A stretch of 64,000 nt of DNA from Leptospira andrefontaineae (GTDB lineage: Bacteria > Spirochaetota > Leptospiria > Leptospirales > Leptospiraceae), in the NCBI RefSeq assembly GCF_004770105.1, contig NZ_RQEY01000012.1:62001-126000 (forward strand), in the 5' to 3' direction. Both the position numbers and the translations under genes were made by a program. Positions 18,784-28,362 of this stretch are shown piece after piece. The notes under the pieces are model-generated. The model was not told the DNA's origin. It saw nothing but the letters and a program-made list of their open reading frames with translations, and did not search any database. Positions within the stretch are counted from its first letter, which is position 1; each line of letters starts with the position of its first letter.

Positions 18784-19011
18784 TTAACAGTCGAATTCTC
18801 CAAACTGATCTTCTTTTAGAAAATCTCCCATTAAATCACGTTTAGAAATAAAGTGTCTATATTTATCTCTTTCTTTATACGCGATATCAATGTCCGAGAA
18901 TATTTTTTCAAAGGTTTCGTGAGTAAATTTATTAAATGCGATTGCTTCTGTTAAAATCGCTCGCAAGACAAGGACTTCGAGGTGAATCGTATTTTTATTC
19001 TCATTATTCAT
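18784..19011 (-). CDS. Unknown 75-aa protein, last gene of the minus-strand operon
   Basis: A 75-aa charged protein (YKERDKYRHFISKRDLMGDF) whose ATG at 19011 overlaps the stop of the polyvalent ParB gene (ATGA). No family recognised. The overlap shows it is translated with its neighbour and is therefore real. It may be a regulatory or accessory subunit of the polyvalent protein. Confidence 0.5.
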   Translation of the reverse strand: MNNENKNTIHLEVLVLRAILTEAIAFNKFTHETFEKIFSDIDIAYKERDKYRHFISKRDLMGDFLKEDQFGEFDC

Positions 19012-21356
19012 GCAGCTAAACTGTGGATCCTCGCTTTAAATATTTGTAAACGCTCGCTATCGCGAACTTCTTCCGCATACTGGATAGTATCCTCGATTTC
19101 AAAGAGGAAAGATCGGGCGAACATTAAAGGCGTCGAAGCGTTTGCTTCAATATCTCTCATTTTCTTTTGTATAGAATTTTTAATAACTGAAAGATCCTGA
19201 ATAATAACATCCAATTTACCAAGGACGGAAGACGAATTTACCCCTTTATCGGATGTAACTGCTAAGGAAGCTGCTAATTCTTGTACTGTTGACTCAGTTA
19301 GCGAATTGATATTGTCTCCGAGAATTCTTTGATAACTCTTAGAAAGGGAGTCCAACATAACCTCCAACATCTTTTGATTGGCCCGCGCTTTTTCCATGGA
19401 GCCGACGGTTCGTAATCCCTCTCTTTGAACCTCGGTGGCAACGCTATCGAAATCGAAATTATCAAATTCGCCCGACTGTAATTCTTTAATATATTCCTGC
19501 ACAACCGAAGGTCCTTTCCCTGGATACTTACTTCGGTTCTCTACGTACCATTTAAAGGCTTTAATTTGAATTGTCGAGTTCGGTTTACCGTTTGCGTCCA
19601 TTGCAAACATTCCGATTACTTCTGCAATCCCCAGAGGTAAGGAACGATCTTTCTTTTTTACGAGAGCGAAAAGATCTGGAGAAAGATTAATTAGAGCGAG
19701 TCTTTTATTAACTTCCCCTACCGAGATACCAAGTTCTTCGGATATCTTCTTTGCATCCCAGCCATTTTCCTGCATTTTCCCGTAGGCTTTAGCTTCATCC
19801 GTGGCTAGGACACTTCTTCTTTGATTCTCTGCAACCTGGGCTGCAAGCCTCTTATTGCCTGAAGTGAATTCCTTTGTCACGACAGGAATTTTAAAATTGG
19901 AAGGCAATTTACCTTCTTCGATTAATTCCTTAACGGCTTCATATCTGTGGTGACCTGCAACAATTGTCCACCTCCCTTCTTGCTTATCCACTGTGATCGG
20001 AAATGCGTTGTCGTAACCGTCATGGTCGATTCTCTGTTTTAGCGAATCGATTTGTTTACGATCATAATCTGCTTTTTCTGTATATTGATTGATTGTCCGT
20101 ATTTGAGAAAAAGGAAGAGAAGTCGGAGGAATTATTTCTCCCTTTGTAGGTTTTGGAATTTGATCTTGCTTGGACTTTCTTGTTTGTTTTACAATTTGCC
20201 GAACGTTGTCTGTTTTCTTTGTCGGAGAAGAAGTTATCTTCCATCCGGTTTTTGTTTTCTCTCTTTCTTTTCCATCACTCCAAATACGCTTGTGACCTTC
20301 TGGAAACGAAGGTCTCCCACGCTTTCGGCGCGTTTCGGGTTCTTCAGAATTTCTCGGGACAATTTTCGATTCTGGTTCACCAATTCGAACGAGTCGATTT
20401 GCTGTATAATTTCCATGTTTGCCATGTACTATAATTTGTTTTCGAACTAAATCCGTTGCTAACGTTGATTTAGTAATATAGATTTGGCCGGAGCTAAAAA
20501 CTTCTTCCAAATCAAATTCCGATAACAAACCAATCGATCTTAATCGCGATTTTCTAATTTCAAGCTCGGGATTCTTTAATTCCTTTGAAAACTCTCCTAA
20601 GTTAATCCAATCCTTGAATTGAGAGATAGTTAGACGAACAATAGAACCAAATGTATTCGCTTTTTTATTCGAATTTAATAGATAAGCGGACTTTGCTTCG
20701 TAATCATCTCTAAAGCCAATTAAGGCTTTGTGAACATCGAATGTTCCGTCGGATAGAACTTCATTTATGATAAAAACAAATTCGGATTTGAGATTTGGTC
20801 CGATTAAGACCTCAATCAATTCGCCTGCATTTGCATCGTTCCTTAATATCCCTATATCGTAGTATGTTCTTTTATGCCATTTCTTTCCCCTTGAATCGAT
20901 TCCTGAAATGAGAGATCCTTTTTGAATCTGGATCTGAATTTTTAGACCTTGCAAAAACATTGAAGTTGGCTGGTCTTTTTTTTCGGAAGATTTAATAGAC
21001 GGCTTTTTCTCTGTTCCTTCAAAAAAAGGGAAAAAGGATTTTTCGACCTGTAGACCACTCTCGAAATCCGCCCATGATATTAAATACTGTGAGAGGAATT
21101 TGGATTTTAGTTTTTTAAATTCTTTGGCGAGAGTGATTTTTGCTTCGTTGGTTAATTCTTTCTTTGAAGATAAAAGAACTTTATGTAATGCTATTCGACT
21201 TAATGAATTTAGAGAATTTTCTTCTTCATCCGTCAATTCTTCGGACATGGCTACCTCTTGCCAGTCCGGATGTTCCTTTGAGATTGCGAGGTGGATCTTA
21301 TCTAAGATCGTCTCAGCAATTTCGGGAGTAATGGCCTCCTCAGATAGAACCTCCAT
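19008..21356 (-). CDS. Polyvalent protein: pyrophosphatase-like and ParB-type nuclease domains
   Basis: A 782-aa phage protein. Residues about 1-130 are helical. About 135-255 resemble the inorganic-pyrophosphatase-like module of polyvalent proteins (RTYYDIGILRNDANAGELIE, VLIGPNLKSEFVFIINEV, then DGTFDVHKALIGFRDDYEAK). After a variable basic linker, residues about 410-580 form a ParB/Srx-type domain with IDSLKQRIDHDGYDNAFPIT, the phosphate-binding VAGHHRYEAVKEL, and an ENQRRSVLATDEAKAYGKM helix, followed by a helix-turn-helix (DAKKISEELGISVGEVNKRL). Likely enters or acts with phage DNA early in infection, a role inferred from the polyvalent-protein class. Start is ATG 21356, overlapping the upstream stop (TAATG). 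Confidence 0.72.
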   Translation of the reverse strand: MEVLSEEAITPEIAETILDKIHLAISKEHPDWQEVAMSEELTDEEENSLNSLSRIALHKVLLSSKKELTNEAKITLAKEFKKLKSKFLSQYLISWADFESGLQVEKSFFPFFEGTEKKPSIKSSEKKDQPTSMFLQGLKIQIQIQKGSLISGIDSRGKKWHKRTYYDIGILRNDANAGELIEVLIGPNLKSEFVFIINEVLSDGTFDVHKALIGFRDDYEAKSAYLLNSNKKANTFGSIVRLTISQFKDWINLGEFSKELKNPELEIRKSRLRSIGLLSEFDLEEVFSSGQIYITKSTLATDLVRKQIIVHGKHGNYTANRLVRIGEPESKIVPRNSEEPETRRKRGRPSFPEGHKRIWSDGKEREKTKTGWKITSSPTKKTDNVRQIVKQTRKSKQDQIPKPTKGEIIPPTSLPFSQIRTINQYTEKADYDRKQIDSLKQRIDHDGYDNAFPITVDKQEGRWTIVAGHHRYEAVKELIEEGKLPSNFKIPVVTKEFTSGNKRLAAQVAENQRRSVLATDEAKAYGKMQENGWDAKKISEELGISVGEVNKRLALINLSPDLFALVKKKDRSLPLGIAEVIGMFAMDANGKPNSTIQIKAFKWYVENRSKYPGKGPSVVQEYIKELQSGEFDNFDFDSVATEVQREGLRTVGSMEKARANQKMLEVMLDSLSKSYQRILGDNINSLTESTVQELAASLAVTSDKGVNSSSVLGKLDVIIQDLSVIKNSIQKKMRDIEANASTPLMFARSFLFEIEDTIQYAEEVRDSERLQIFKARIHSLAA

Positions 21357-21769
21357 TAGATAGAGACTAGTTCTAAATCTCTAACTTTATATAAGGCGTT
21401 TTTAAAGCCTATTCTCTGTTTGGAATTTAAACATCGAACAAAATCATCGAAAAACCCCGTTTCGATAGGCATGCCTTCCGGAAGCAAAATTACTATTGGA
21501 GGAAAACCGTGCAACTGCTCAAAAGGAACTCTGATTGCTTTTTCAATTTCAAGTGAGATAGAATACGGATCTTTTATCTTTTCAGGATCGAAATAAACGA
21601 CGAATATATGCGCGAGTGGAGCAGTTTGAAATTTTAATTTCTTAATCCATAACTGTAAAGAAAGCCTTTGCATTCCCAAGAGAAAAAGAAATAAGCCCCA
21701 TCCATTTTTGAAGAATTGAGAAATACAAACAAAGAAATTTCGGATTGATACTAAGGCGATTTGGATCAT
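21356..21769 (-). CDS. Unknown membrane-anchored protein
   Basis: A 137-aa protein with one N-terminal hydrophobic segment (GLFLFLLGM) and a hydrophilic C-terminal half, HIFVVYFDPEKIKDPYSI onward. Its stop overlaps the next ATG (TAATG). No family recognised. It lies between the connector-like gene and the polyvalent ParB gene and may act at the membrane during DNA entry or assembly; this is inference. Confidence 0.45.
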   Translation of the reverse strand: MIQIALVSIRNFFVCISQFFKNGWGLFLFLLGMQRLSLQLWIKKLKFQTAPLAHIFVVYFDPEKIKDPYSISLEIEKAIRVPFEQLHGFPPIVILLPEGMPIETGFFDDFVRCLNSKQRIGFKNALYKVRDLELVSI

Positions 21770-21816
21770 TTCCCTAAGGGTAAATCGCTAACGGTTTATT
21801 CCCTTCCGAAATTGAA

Positions 21817-22923
21817 TTATTCCCGAGCACTAAAACTAGAAACGGGTTTCATTTTGAAAACTCTGGGTTTCGGACGATCCTCACCTGATCCCGCTTCTAT
21901 AAATCCTGTAACTCGAAAACTTGGGTAATAGTCATAGATGACTGTATATCCATTTTTTGGTTTATCCCTTAGCCACTTTATTTTCGAATCCCCTAACTGA
22001 ATAAAATCTAATTCTTTGATATGAGTTACGAGTCCATTCCTTCCCTTAGAAATCACACTGTCTATATAGGCAATGGGAGAATATGAAATTCGATCTGTCT
22101 CTTTATTAGTAACCTGAACGAATTCGGATTGTCTCAATGTTGATTTTACCAGAGTGAATATATCTCCTTGTCCAAGGCGATACCCTGAACCAATAACACC
22201 CATGATTTCACCGTCTTGGAATTGAATTTGGCTTTTTTCAAACCCCCTTTTATTGTCCAAATTGAAAGTTCTATATGCGATCTTGATCGGTGAGAAGAAT
22301 TTTACTTTGAGTCTGTATAAACCATTTGTGCGCTCAGAAAAAGTTACTGAATTTAATGAGAACGCGATCGGTTGGACTCTTAATGGAACTCCATCTTCTA
22401 AAATTTTATAAGCTTCTAAGACTTCTACGATCATCCCTTGCGGAAGCTTTGGAAAGAGTGTAAATTCATTTACTCCAATAGCTTCAACCGAGATCTCCTC
22501 GACCATTGAAACTTTATATTTTAGATCGACAACGTTCCAATACTTGAGGTTCTCTTCGATCGTGAAATATTCGTCAAAGATCCCTTTTATTTGTAAGGGT
22601 TTTCTTTCGCCCCTTGTTACTAGTATTGCTTCTTCTATTTGCGAGATTGGAGCATAGCGAGTCCAAACTTGATTTCCGGTTACTTTCCAAGAAACCTCTT
22701 CTTGGATTTCTAATTCTGATTGGAACGTCCTGATTTGACCTTCAAAACAAAATGGACAATCGGGAACCTTTTCACCGCTTGGACAAGGGCAAGGACTAAG
22801 CCTATACCAAAGAGCAGATTCCCCCCTGCGCGTAAGTAACTCCTCGTTCGAGAGAGGAGTAAACATGTTGGGTTTTGTTGAAATTGGAAATGGTGTTTCG
22901 CCGCCAAGACCGGACTTTCTCAT
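21817..22923 (-). CDS. Phage structural protein with N-terminal zinc motif
   Basis: A 368-aa protein whose N-terminal part has CPCPSG and CPFCF, a probable zinc-binding knuckle near residues 44-59. The middle and C-terminal parts are beta-rich (GFEKSQIQFQDGEIMGV; YTVIYDYYPSFRVTGF). No clear family. It sits after the minor head protein and before membrane and polyvalent genes, in the place often held by head-tail connector, neck or adaptor proteins. The ATG at 22923 lacks a strong ribosome site. Confidence 0.48.
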   Translation of the reverse strand: MRKSGLGGETPFPISTKPNMFTPLSNEELLTRRGESALWYRLSPCPCPSGEKVPDCPFCFEGQIRTFQSELEIQEEVSWKVTGNQVWTRYAPISQIEEAILVTRGERKPLQIKGIFDEYFTIEENLKYWNVVDLKYKVSMVEEISVEAIGVNEFTLFPKLPQGMIVEVLEAYKILEDGVPLRVQPIAFSLNSVTFSERTNGLYRLKVKFFSPIKIAYRTFNLDNKRGFEKSQIQFQDGEIMGVIGSGYRLGQGDIFTLVKSTLRQSEFVQVTNKETDRISYSPIAYIDSVISKGRNGLVTHIKELDFIQLGDSKIKWLRDKPKNGYTVIYDYYPSFRVTGFIEAGSGEDRPKPRVFKMKPVSSFSARE

Positions 22924-22980
22924 ACCGGAAAATTAACTGGTTTCCAGTTATCGGGTAACTATGATCTATTTAATTAAAGC

Positions 22981-24534
22981 TTAATTCAAAACTCTTTCTC
23001 TCCAATCGATGTATGAAATTAGCCATTCCAAGGAATCATCCCTCTGAAAATCACATGAGAGCTCTTCCCAGTTTCCATTTTTATAAACACCAGCTTTGCG
23101 AATAGGTCCGTATTCCTTCTCTAATCGATTCGCTTCTCTATTTGCTTCTAAATCTGCTTCAAATCGAGCGTGGACTCTTTCTCGAAAACTTTGGTCCCTT
23201 CGATGTCCGTCTTCAAATATTTCCTTGAATTCATCGAAGATTTCACTGTCTTCCTCACTGGTCTCTTCTCCAAGATCCTCATATACGCACGAACAATTCG
23301 GGTGCATTGGACAACAATACCACCAATCGTCCATTGATCGTTCAGCGTTTGATTTTCCAGGCCAAACCGCTGTCGTTGAAAGATCGTCACCGCTGAATTG
23401 GTCTTCACCGAGCCAAGTAAGCCCAAGCGATCTCATATATTCTTTGCTATGAAGTGAATCTTCCGTTGGAAAAAGTCGGGCTATTTGACCTATCCTTTCT
23501 AAACACTTGCGACAAGAAACTGGCGAGTGATTATGGGAACTACTATCTACAGCGTAATTGCCCTTTGTAAAACGGACATATTGCGCTCTCTCGCCACCTT
23601 CGTTTACGAGCATCAAAAGTTTTCCGTTATTGAAATTGATACTACATTCAGTAAAAGCGAATCTTTGCATGTCCCGGTTTAAATGATCTGTGACTAACTT
23701 TTCATATCTTTTTTCTCGCAAACTCCGCTGAAATTCACTTATCCCGTCTTCAAAAAGTCCTAAGGCTGCTTTGATTTCGTCGTCATCCGGTGAAACCATA
23801 AGAGATCGAATTTCCGAAATTGTGGATCCCCGCACTAATGCCTCAGAGATTTGTTCACGGTACATCCGAGTAATCAAGTCATAGGCTTTTCCGGTTCTTT
23901 CTCCATTCTTATTGTAAATCGCAAGCCACTCGGCGCCTTTCGCCTGTGCATAGAGCAACGCGTAAGACTGCTCGCGAGTAAGTCCGGTCCGCTCTATTAA
24001 TTCGTCAATGTTATCGAGTCCCGGAAGATTATACGATTTCGCTTTTTCGGAGAATTCCGGAATAGTCATTTGTTTTAACTCGTCAGGGTCCTCCCCTTGT
24101 CCGAGCATGTACTGGGCAATATATCCTAGGATTGAAGCCTTATCTCTCTCTTGCTTGTAAATTCGATTCCAATCTTGTGCAAGGAAATCAAAGACACCTT
24201 TGTCAGCGTCTTCTAATTCATCTCTTGAAACTACTCCCTCTGGAAATTGAAGTCTTTGTGTTTTTGTAATTCGTTCACGTTTGTATTCTTCTCCTATGGG
24301 AAGAGTTACATTGATACTTTTGCCAAAGAACCGAGGTCTGTCCAATAGAGACCCGAAAAATTTCCTTCGAATCGATCCAATCGCATCTTTCCAGTTTGCT
24401 TTTTGAATTTCAATTTGGATAGCACTGGAAGAATTCCCAAGTAGTAACCATTGCAATGTTAAGAAATAAGAGAGCCACACATACTGTAGTTCTCTCAGCA
24501 CTCTATATTCTGAAAACGGGGATTCCCGTTGCAT
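22981..24534 (-). CDS. Minor head protein (Mu F / SPP1 gp7-like)
   Basis: A 517-aa protein that in related phages sits inside the capsid and is injected or aids head assembly. Family features are a mid-region helical block (AYDLITRMYREQISEALVRG; ISEIRSLM), then the zinc-binding cysteine-histidine cluster: SCRKC near residue 340 and CCPMHPNCSC near residue 415. It begins three genes after the large terminase and before the connector-like protein. No portal protein was recognised next to it, which is unusual. Start ATG 24534 has a weak ribosome site. Confidence 0.74.
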   Translation of the reverse strand: MQRESPFSEYRVLRELQYVWLSYFLTLQWLLLGNSSSAIQIEIQKANWKDAIGSIRRKFFGSLLDRPRFFGKSINVTLPIGEEYKRERITKTQRLQFPEGVVSRDELEDADKGVFDFLAQDWNRIYKQERDKASILGYIAQYMLGQGEDPDELKQMTIPEFSEKAKSYNLPGLDNIDELIERTGLTREQSYALLYAQAKGAEWLAIYNKNGERTGKAYDLITRMYREQISEALVRGSTISEIRSLMVSPDDDEIKAALGLFEDGISEFQRSLREKRYEKLVTDHLNRDMQRFAFTECSINFNNGKLLMLVNEGGERAQYVRFTKGNYAVDSSSHNHSPVSCRKCLERIGQIARLFPTEDSLHSKEYMRSLGLTWLGEDQFSGDDLSTTAVWPGKSNAERSMDDWWYCCPMHPNCSCVYEDLGEETSEEDSEIFDEFKEIFEDGHRRDQSFRERVHARFEADLEANREANRLEKEYGPIRKAGVYKNGNWEELSCDFQRDDSLEWLISYIDWRERVLN

Positions 24535-24545
24535 CTTTGAGGATC

Positions 24546-24860
24546 TTAAAGCTTATTATTCTTACGAAGCAGAGTCTCTATTTTCCAACCAATTATTTGT
24601 AATCGCGAGTCCCGATCTTGCCCCGCGACCACTGAAGAAACAACACTGTCGTCTATAGATTGCCTTTCCATTTCAGAAAGTTGCATTATAGCTTTTGCTA
24701 AATTCGTATCATTTGGGAATGGAATTCTTTCCCCCTTCCCTTTTCTTATCATTGTGTTTGGATAATTTCTCTGAATCTCCGTTTCTTTTGAAAGTGGAGT
24801 TTCTATTTCGTCATGCAATTCAATTTGGGATAAAGAACTTTCAGACATTTCTTTCCTCAT
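24546..24860 (-). CDS. Unknown 104-aa phage protein
   Basis: A small acidic then basic protein (MRKEMSESSLSQIELHDE start; IIGWKIETLLRKNN end). No family recognised. It lies between the terminase and the minor head gene. The first ATG is 24860; a second in-frame ATG at 24848 follows AGGAAAGA and may be the true start. Possible role as terminase accessory or head assembly factor is inferred from place only. Confidence 0.48.
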   Translation of the reverse strand: MRKEMSESSLSQIELHDEIETPLSKETEIQRNYPNTMIRKGKGERIPFPNDTNLAKAIMQLSEMERQSIDDSVVSSVVAGQDRDSRLQIIGWKIETLLRKNNKL

Positions 24861-24946
24861 TTAAGCTCAATTTTCCTAATTATGAAATATGACCCTCGTA
24901 TCGGTTCGTTTGGTAAAAAGTAAGTTTACATTCTTGATAAAATTTC

Positions 24947-26398
24947 TTAGGGTTTACCTAAGTATAATCCTGGGTCTATTCCCATTTTACTTAACCGTTC
25001 TGAGCGAATGTCTGAAAGAGATTTCGATTTTCTCTGCTTTTCTTCCTTCATCTTTTCTAGCTCTTTTGTGATAATCCTATTTTTATTCCCGACAATCCGT
25101 AGTGCAAAATATCTCAATGCGTCCAGTGCGTGATCTAAATATTTCACCGGAGTTTCTTTTGGATTTTTTCCTTCCTTTACGGGCTCCCAAGAATAAATAG
25201 ATAGCTCTTCGATTATATGGACACAGCTTCGGAATATTCTTAATTTTACTCCCTTTGTTGAGAAGAGAAGTTTTAAGACTGCTTGAATCCCAGTAGAGAC
25301 ATCCTTGTCGGCTGCGATTGTCGGAAATCCGCATTCTGCCATTGTCGCACGATCTTCCGCATCGTGATCGGACACTATAAACAGGTTTGGTTTTCTATTC
25401 TTCTTTAGCTCTTCGCAGTGCGCCCGAACTGTTTTTTCTCTTACGTAATATTCATCCGCTATATACCAAGTTTCATTCGACTTATCGAAGTATAACCAAA
25501 GAAATACAAAAGGATTCGTATACCCAAAGTCGACAGCACCAGCACAATCCCAAGTCTTCGGAATTGCAAAAGGCTCTACAATTGCAGTTTCAAAGCTCGC
25601 ATATACAAGTCCTTCGGTGTCAACCCACTCCCCGAGATAAAGTCGATCCCTTTCGACTCCGCTTAACTCCGAGAGCATTTCCTTATATTCTTCAGGAACG
25701 AACGGATTATCTAAAGGAGTCCAATGTCTCCTTGCAATTCTCTCCAATCGATTGCGAATAAGAGCTTCACCTGTCTCAGGATCTTGTCTTAGGACAAAAT
25801 ATCGATAGATCCAATGAAATCGATTCCGTGGATTACAATCCACGACCATTTTATTTGTGAGGCCCTCTCTAACATGCGAGAGCCTTGTTTTCATTTTTTG
25901 GTACGTTGCGAATGAAAGCTGAGTAGCCTCATTCAAGAAGATGGTGTTGAACTCGGTCCCCATAATTTTCTCAACCCGATCGGAGTCGTCGAGGCCGGCC
26001 GCGTATATCTCTGCACCGTTTGAAAATTGAATGAGGAATTCTGTTTCGTTTAATTCGTAGTCTCTTCCACGAACAAAACCCATGTCCTTTAAGCAAGGTA
26101 GAAGAGTTTGTCTCCAAACAGAAATTCGAAGATGATTTAATCTGTACCTAGCGATTAAATGTCTTGAACCAGGACTTAGCCAAGCCCTTGAAACGATCGC
26201 TTTTACTATAAGATAAGTTTTACCGCTTCTTGCACCTCCATCATAGCAAATCTCTTGGACTCGACCGCTCTGCCAATCCTCGAGTAATGCAGTGATTTGT
26301 TTTGTTGAAAAATATTTAGAAAGGTTTGTTTCTTCTTGTACCTCAGGGGCAATTAGCTCAGTCTTTCTCTGCTTCTTTGTCTGAGTTTTTCCCGGCAC
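24947..26398 (-). CDS. Terminase large subunit (TerL)
   Basis: A 483-aa packaging motor. The ATPase half has Walker A GGARSGKT near residue 55 and the Walker B-like TIFLNEAT near 152. The nuclease half has an acidic AVDFGYTNPFVF near 290, SDHDAEDRATM near 346, and the final LDHALDALRYFALR metal-site helix near 440. Length is normal for the family. Starts at GTG 26398 behind AAGGTGA, overlapping the small-subunit gene by 41 bases, as is usual. It pumps phage DNA into the prohead. Confidence 0.93.
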   Translation of the reverse strand: MPGKTQTKKQRKTELIAPEVQEETNLSKYFSTKQITALLEDWQSGRVQEICYDGGARSGKTYLIVKAIVSRAWLSPGSRHLIARYRLNHLRISVWRQTLLPCLKDMGFVRGRDYELNETEFLIQFSNGAEIYAAGLDDSDRVEKIMGTEFNTIFLNEATQLSFATYQKMKTRLSHVREGLTNKMVVDCNPRNRFHWIYRYFVLRQDPETGEALIRNRLERIARRHWTPLDNPFVPEEYKEMLSELSGVERDRLYLGEWVDTEGLVYASFETAIVEPFAIPKTWDCAGAVDFGYTNPFVFLWLYFDKSNETWYIADEYYVREKTVRAHCEELKKNRKPNLFIVSDHDAEDRATMAECGFPTIAADKDVSTGIQAVLKLLFSTKGVKLRIFRSCVHIIEELSIYSWEPVKEGKNPKETPVKYLDHALDALRYFALRIVGNKNRIITKELEKMKEEKQRKSKSLSDIRSERLSKMGIDPGLYLGKP

Positions 26399-26945
26399 GG
26401 ATCACCTTTTCCACCGCAGCAGGACTAATCCCAACCATTGTCAGTACTTGTAGTATGGGTCTTGTTGACTCTCCCTGAAACTCTGGAACATCCTTAATAG
26501 AATCCGCTTCACCAAGTGATCGTAATCTTCGGTTCCAAGCATCACGCCAAAGTTTTCCAAGAGCCGCAAGTTGTGCGTATGGTATTGTGATTGTCTCGCG
26601 TCCATTATCATCGGTGGAAATTTTAGTCTGCCAGTTGGCTACATTTCGAAACTCGATCATGCACTTAAAAATGATTTCTCTTGCTTCCTCGTTCATTTCA
26701 GCAAGAGCTTGGGCTTTTGAGTCCGAGATAATTTCAGCGAATTTTTCCTCGCTTTTTCTCGTAATGTCCCGCCTCTTCTCATTCCATTTATGTGTTCGAA
26801 TATAATGGTCTAATTGTTTGTACGTAACATTGTGCCGGGAACAGATTTCCTCTCGGGTAAAACCTTTTAAATAATCCGCTTTGGCCTTCTCTAAACCTTT
26901 AGGATTTAATGCTTTAGATTTAACTTTGTTTGGTTTGGAAGGCAT
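26358..26945 (-). CDS. Terminase small subunit (TerS)
   Basis: A 195-aa DNA-recognition subunit that directs TerL to phage DNA. An N-terminal helix-turn-helix reads TREEICSRHNVTYKQLDHYI near residue 30, preceded by a basic stretch (KPNKVKSKALNPKG), and the central coiled-coil-like part (SKAQALAEMNEEAREII) suits oligomerisation. It overlaps TerL by 41 bases. The ATG at 26945 is close to GGAG with very short spacing. Family call is by HTH plus position ahead of TerL. Confidence 0.8.
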   Translation of the reverse strand: MPSKPNKVKSKALNPKGLEKAKADYLKGFTREEICSRHNVTYKQLDHYIRTHKWNEKRRDITRKSEEKFAEIISDSKAQALAEMNEEAREIIFKCMIEFRNVANWQTKISTDDNGRETITIPYAQLAALGKLWRDAWNRRLRSLGEADSIKDVPEFQGESTRPILQVLTMVGISPAAVEKVIRAGKNSDKEAEKD

Positions 26946-26982
26946 TCTCCGGTAAATTCATCTTATAATTTAAGTGGAAAGA

Positions 26983-27297
26983 TTATCGACCGGACGGAAA
27001 TCTAAAGTCCTCACGTAAGAGCATTTGAATTCTCTCTTTCAATTCATCTTCATTAAAGAATGAAATTTCTTCATCTATTTGGTTTTTGGCATTGGAAATT
27101 AAATCCTCCGCTTTAACCGCAAAGAACTCGTCCTCTCCAAAAATACGAAATGTGCAGGGAGTCATTACACCAGTTGCCTTCAGGTGAATTTCTCTAAGTT
27201 TCAATAAGCTTCTAAAAGCTATGAAACCAAATATTAAAGAAGTAAGAATTGAGAGAACCAAAAAGGAAACTATGGTATAAGCAAATAGATCTTGCAT
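26983..27297 (-). CDS. Small membrane protein with charged C-terminus
   Basis: A 104-aa protein with one N-terminal transmembrane segment (IVSFLVLSILTSLIFGFIAF) and a charged cytoplasmic or periplasmic tail. No motif recognised. It lies between the ParB-XRE protein and the terminase. A lysis or membrane accessory role is possible, but it lacks the usual holin layout of two or three segments. Confidence 0.5.
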   Translation of the reverse strand: MQDLFAYTIVSFLVLSILTSLIFGFIAFRSLLKLREIHLKATGVMTPCTFRIFGEDEFFAVKAEDLISNAKNQIDEEISFFNEDELKERIQMLLREDFRFPSGR

Positions 27298-27368
27298 GAT
27301 CTGAATCTAAAAAGTAGTCAAATTGTTCCCTGCAAATTCGTATTCGAATATTTAGAAATTTTTGGGAT

Positions 27369-28298
27369 TTATTCGCCTCCCCTTCTCTTTTCAATATATT
27401 CTTCGCAAACCTGGCATATATCATTTAATAGTGCATTAGTGCATTCCCATTTACCTCCTTCTAATTCTGCAAAATAGCTTTGAGAATAACCTAATAATTG
27501 AGCAAGTTGCAACTGAGTAAGCTTTGCTTCCTTTCTTAGCTCTTTAATTCGGCCGGCAGTTTCTAAGTTTGCTTCTTTGTAATTTTTTTCAAACCAGACA
27601 GATTGAGCAGCCTCCGCCGCTTCTCTAACAACTTTCTTAAAAGTCCCAGGTCCAAATTTGTATTCTATATTCTTTCCGTGAACTTGTAGCTCGAATCCAT
27701 TTGCTCCCATATCCGATACATTGATCCGGACATTCTTTATTCTCTTCTTATCCCAAAGTTCTCTAAGTTGCTCAATAGTTAAGTCGTGGGCTGCCCCTTT
27801 TCGGATCTTTTTTAAATCGGATTTTAATGTGGCTGTTGAAATGCGAGTTTTTCTAGATATTGCAACAAGGCGATTAAGAGTTATTTTTTTACCTTCATAA
27901 AATTCCGGACACACTTCTTTATATATACGCAACCGCATGTTGAAGACTAGTTGTATTCGTCCCGCATTCCTAGAAATCAAATACGAAAGTTCATCCTTAG
28001 GACTTACCAAATATCCAGGACACATCTCCCAACCGAGTAATCGAATTGCTCGCACCCTGGTTTCTCCAGATAGTACCATATACTTATTTCCGGGTGTTGG
28101 CTTTACCGAGATTGGTTCTTGAAGACCATTTATTCGAATGTCTTCAGCTAAAGACGTGATTGTCTCTTCCGATTTTATCCCAAATAGTTCTTCATTCTTT
28201 GGATGGAAGTAAAGCGAGTTTAGAGGTAAGGCAACAGTAAGCCGAGTTCTTTCGCCATTTTCGATTTGAGGAAGTTTAATTTCTTTCGAAGCTTGCAC
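27369..28298 (-). CDS. ParB-like/XRE fusion regulator or nuclease
   Basis: A 309-aa protein. The N-terminal part (about 20-150) is a ParB/Srx-type domain: EDIRINGLQEPISVKPTPG, then the phosphate-site VLSGETRVRAIRLLGW. The C-terminal part (about 245-305) is an XRE-type helix-turn-helix (RIKELRKEAKLTQLQLAQLL, GYSQSYFAELEGG). The start is GTG 28298; no better start lies in frame upstream of a stop. It sits between the methyltransferase and the terminase. Role in DNA binding, phage transcription or protection is inferred from domains; it is not the partition ParB, which lies at 32295. Confidence 0.66.
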   Translation of the reverse strand: MQASKEIKLPQIENGERTRLTVALPLNSLYFHPKNEELFGIKSEETITSLAEDIRINGLQEPISVKPTPGNKYMVLSGETRVRAIRLLGWEMCPGYLVSPKDELSYLISRNAGRIQLVFNMRLRIYKEVCPEFYEGKKITLNRLVAISRKTRISTATLKSDLKKIRKGAAHDLTIEQLRELWDKKRIKNVRINVSDMGANGFELQVHGKNIEYKFGPGTFKKVVREAAEAAQSVWFEKNYKEANLETAGRIKELRKEAKLTQLQLAQLLGYSQSYFAELEGGKWECTNALLNDICQVCEEYIEKRRGGE

Positions 28299-28362
28299 CC
28301 TTTCTAATTCTAAAAGGGAACATTTTTAGTCCTGAAATCTGTATCTTGCCGATTGAATTTGT

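Noticed and set aside
20052..20450. Plus-strand 132-aa cysteine/aromatic-rich frame
   Set aside because: It is antisense to the polyvalent ParB gene, with shadow-like composition and no ribosome site.
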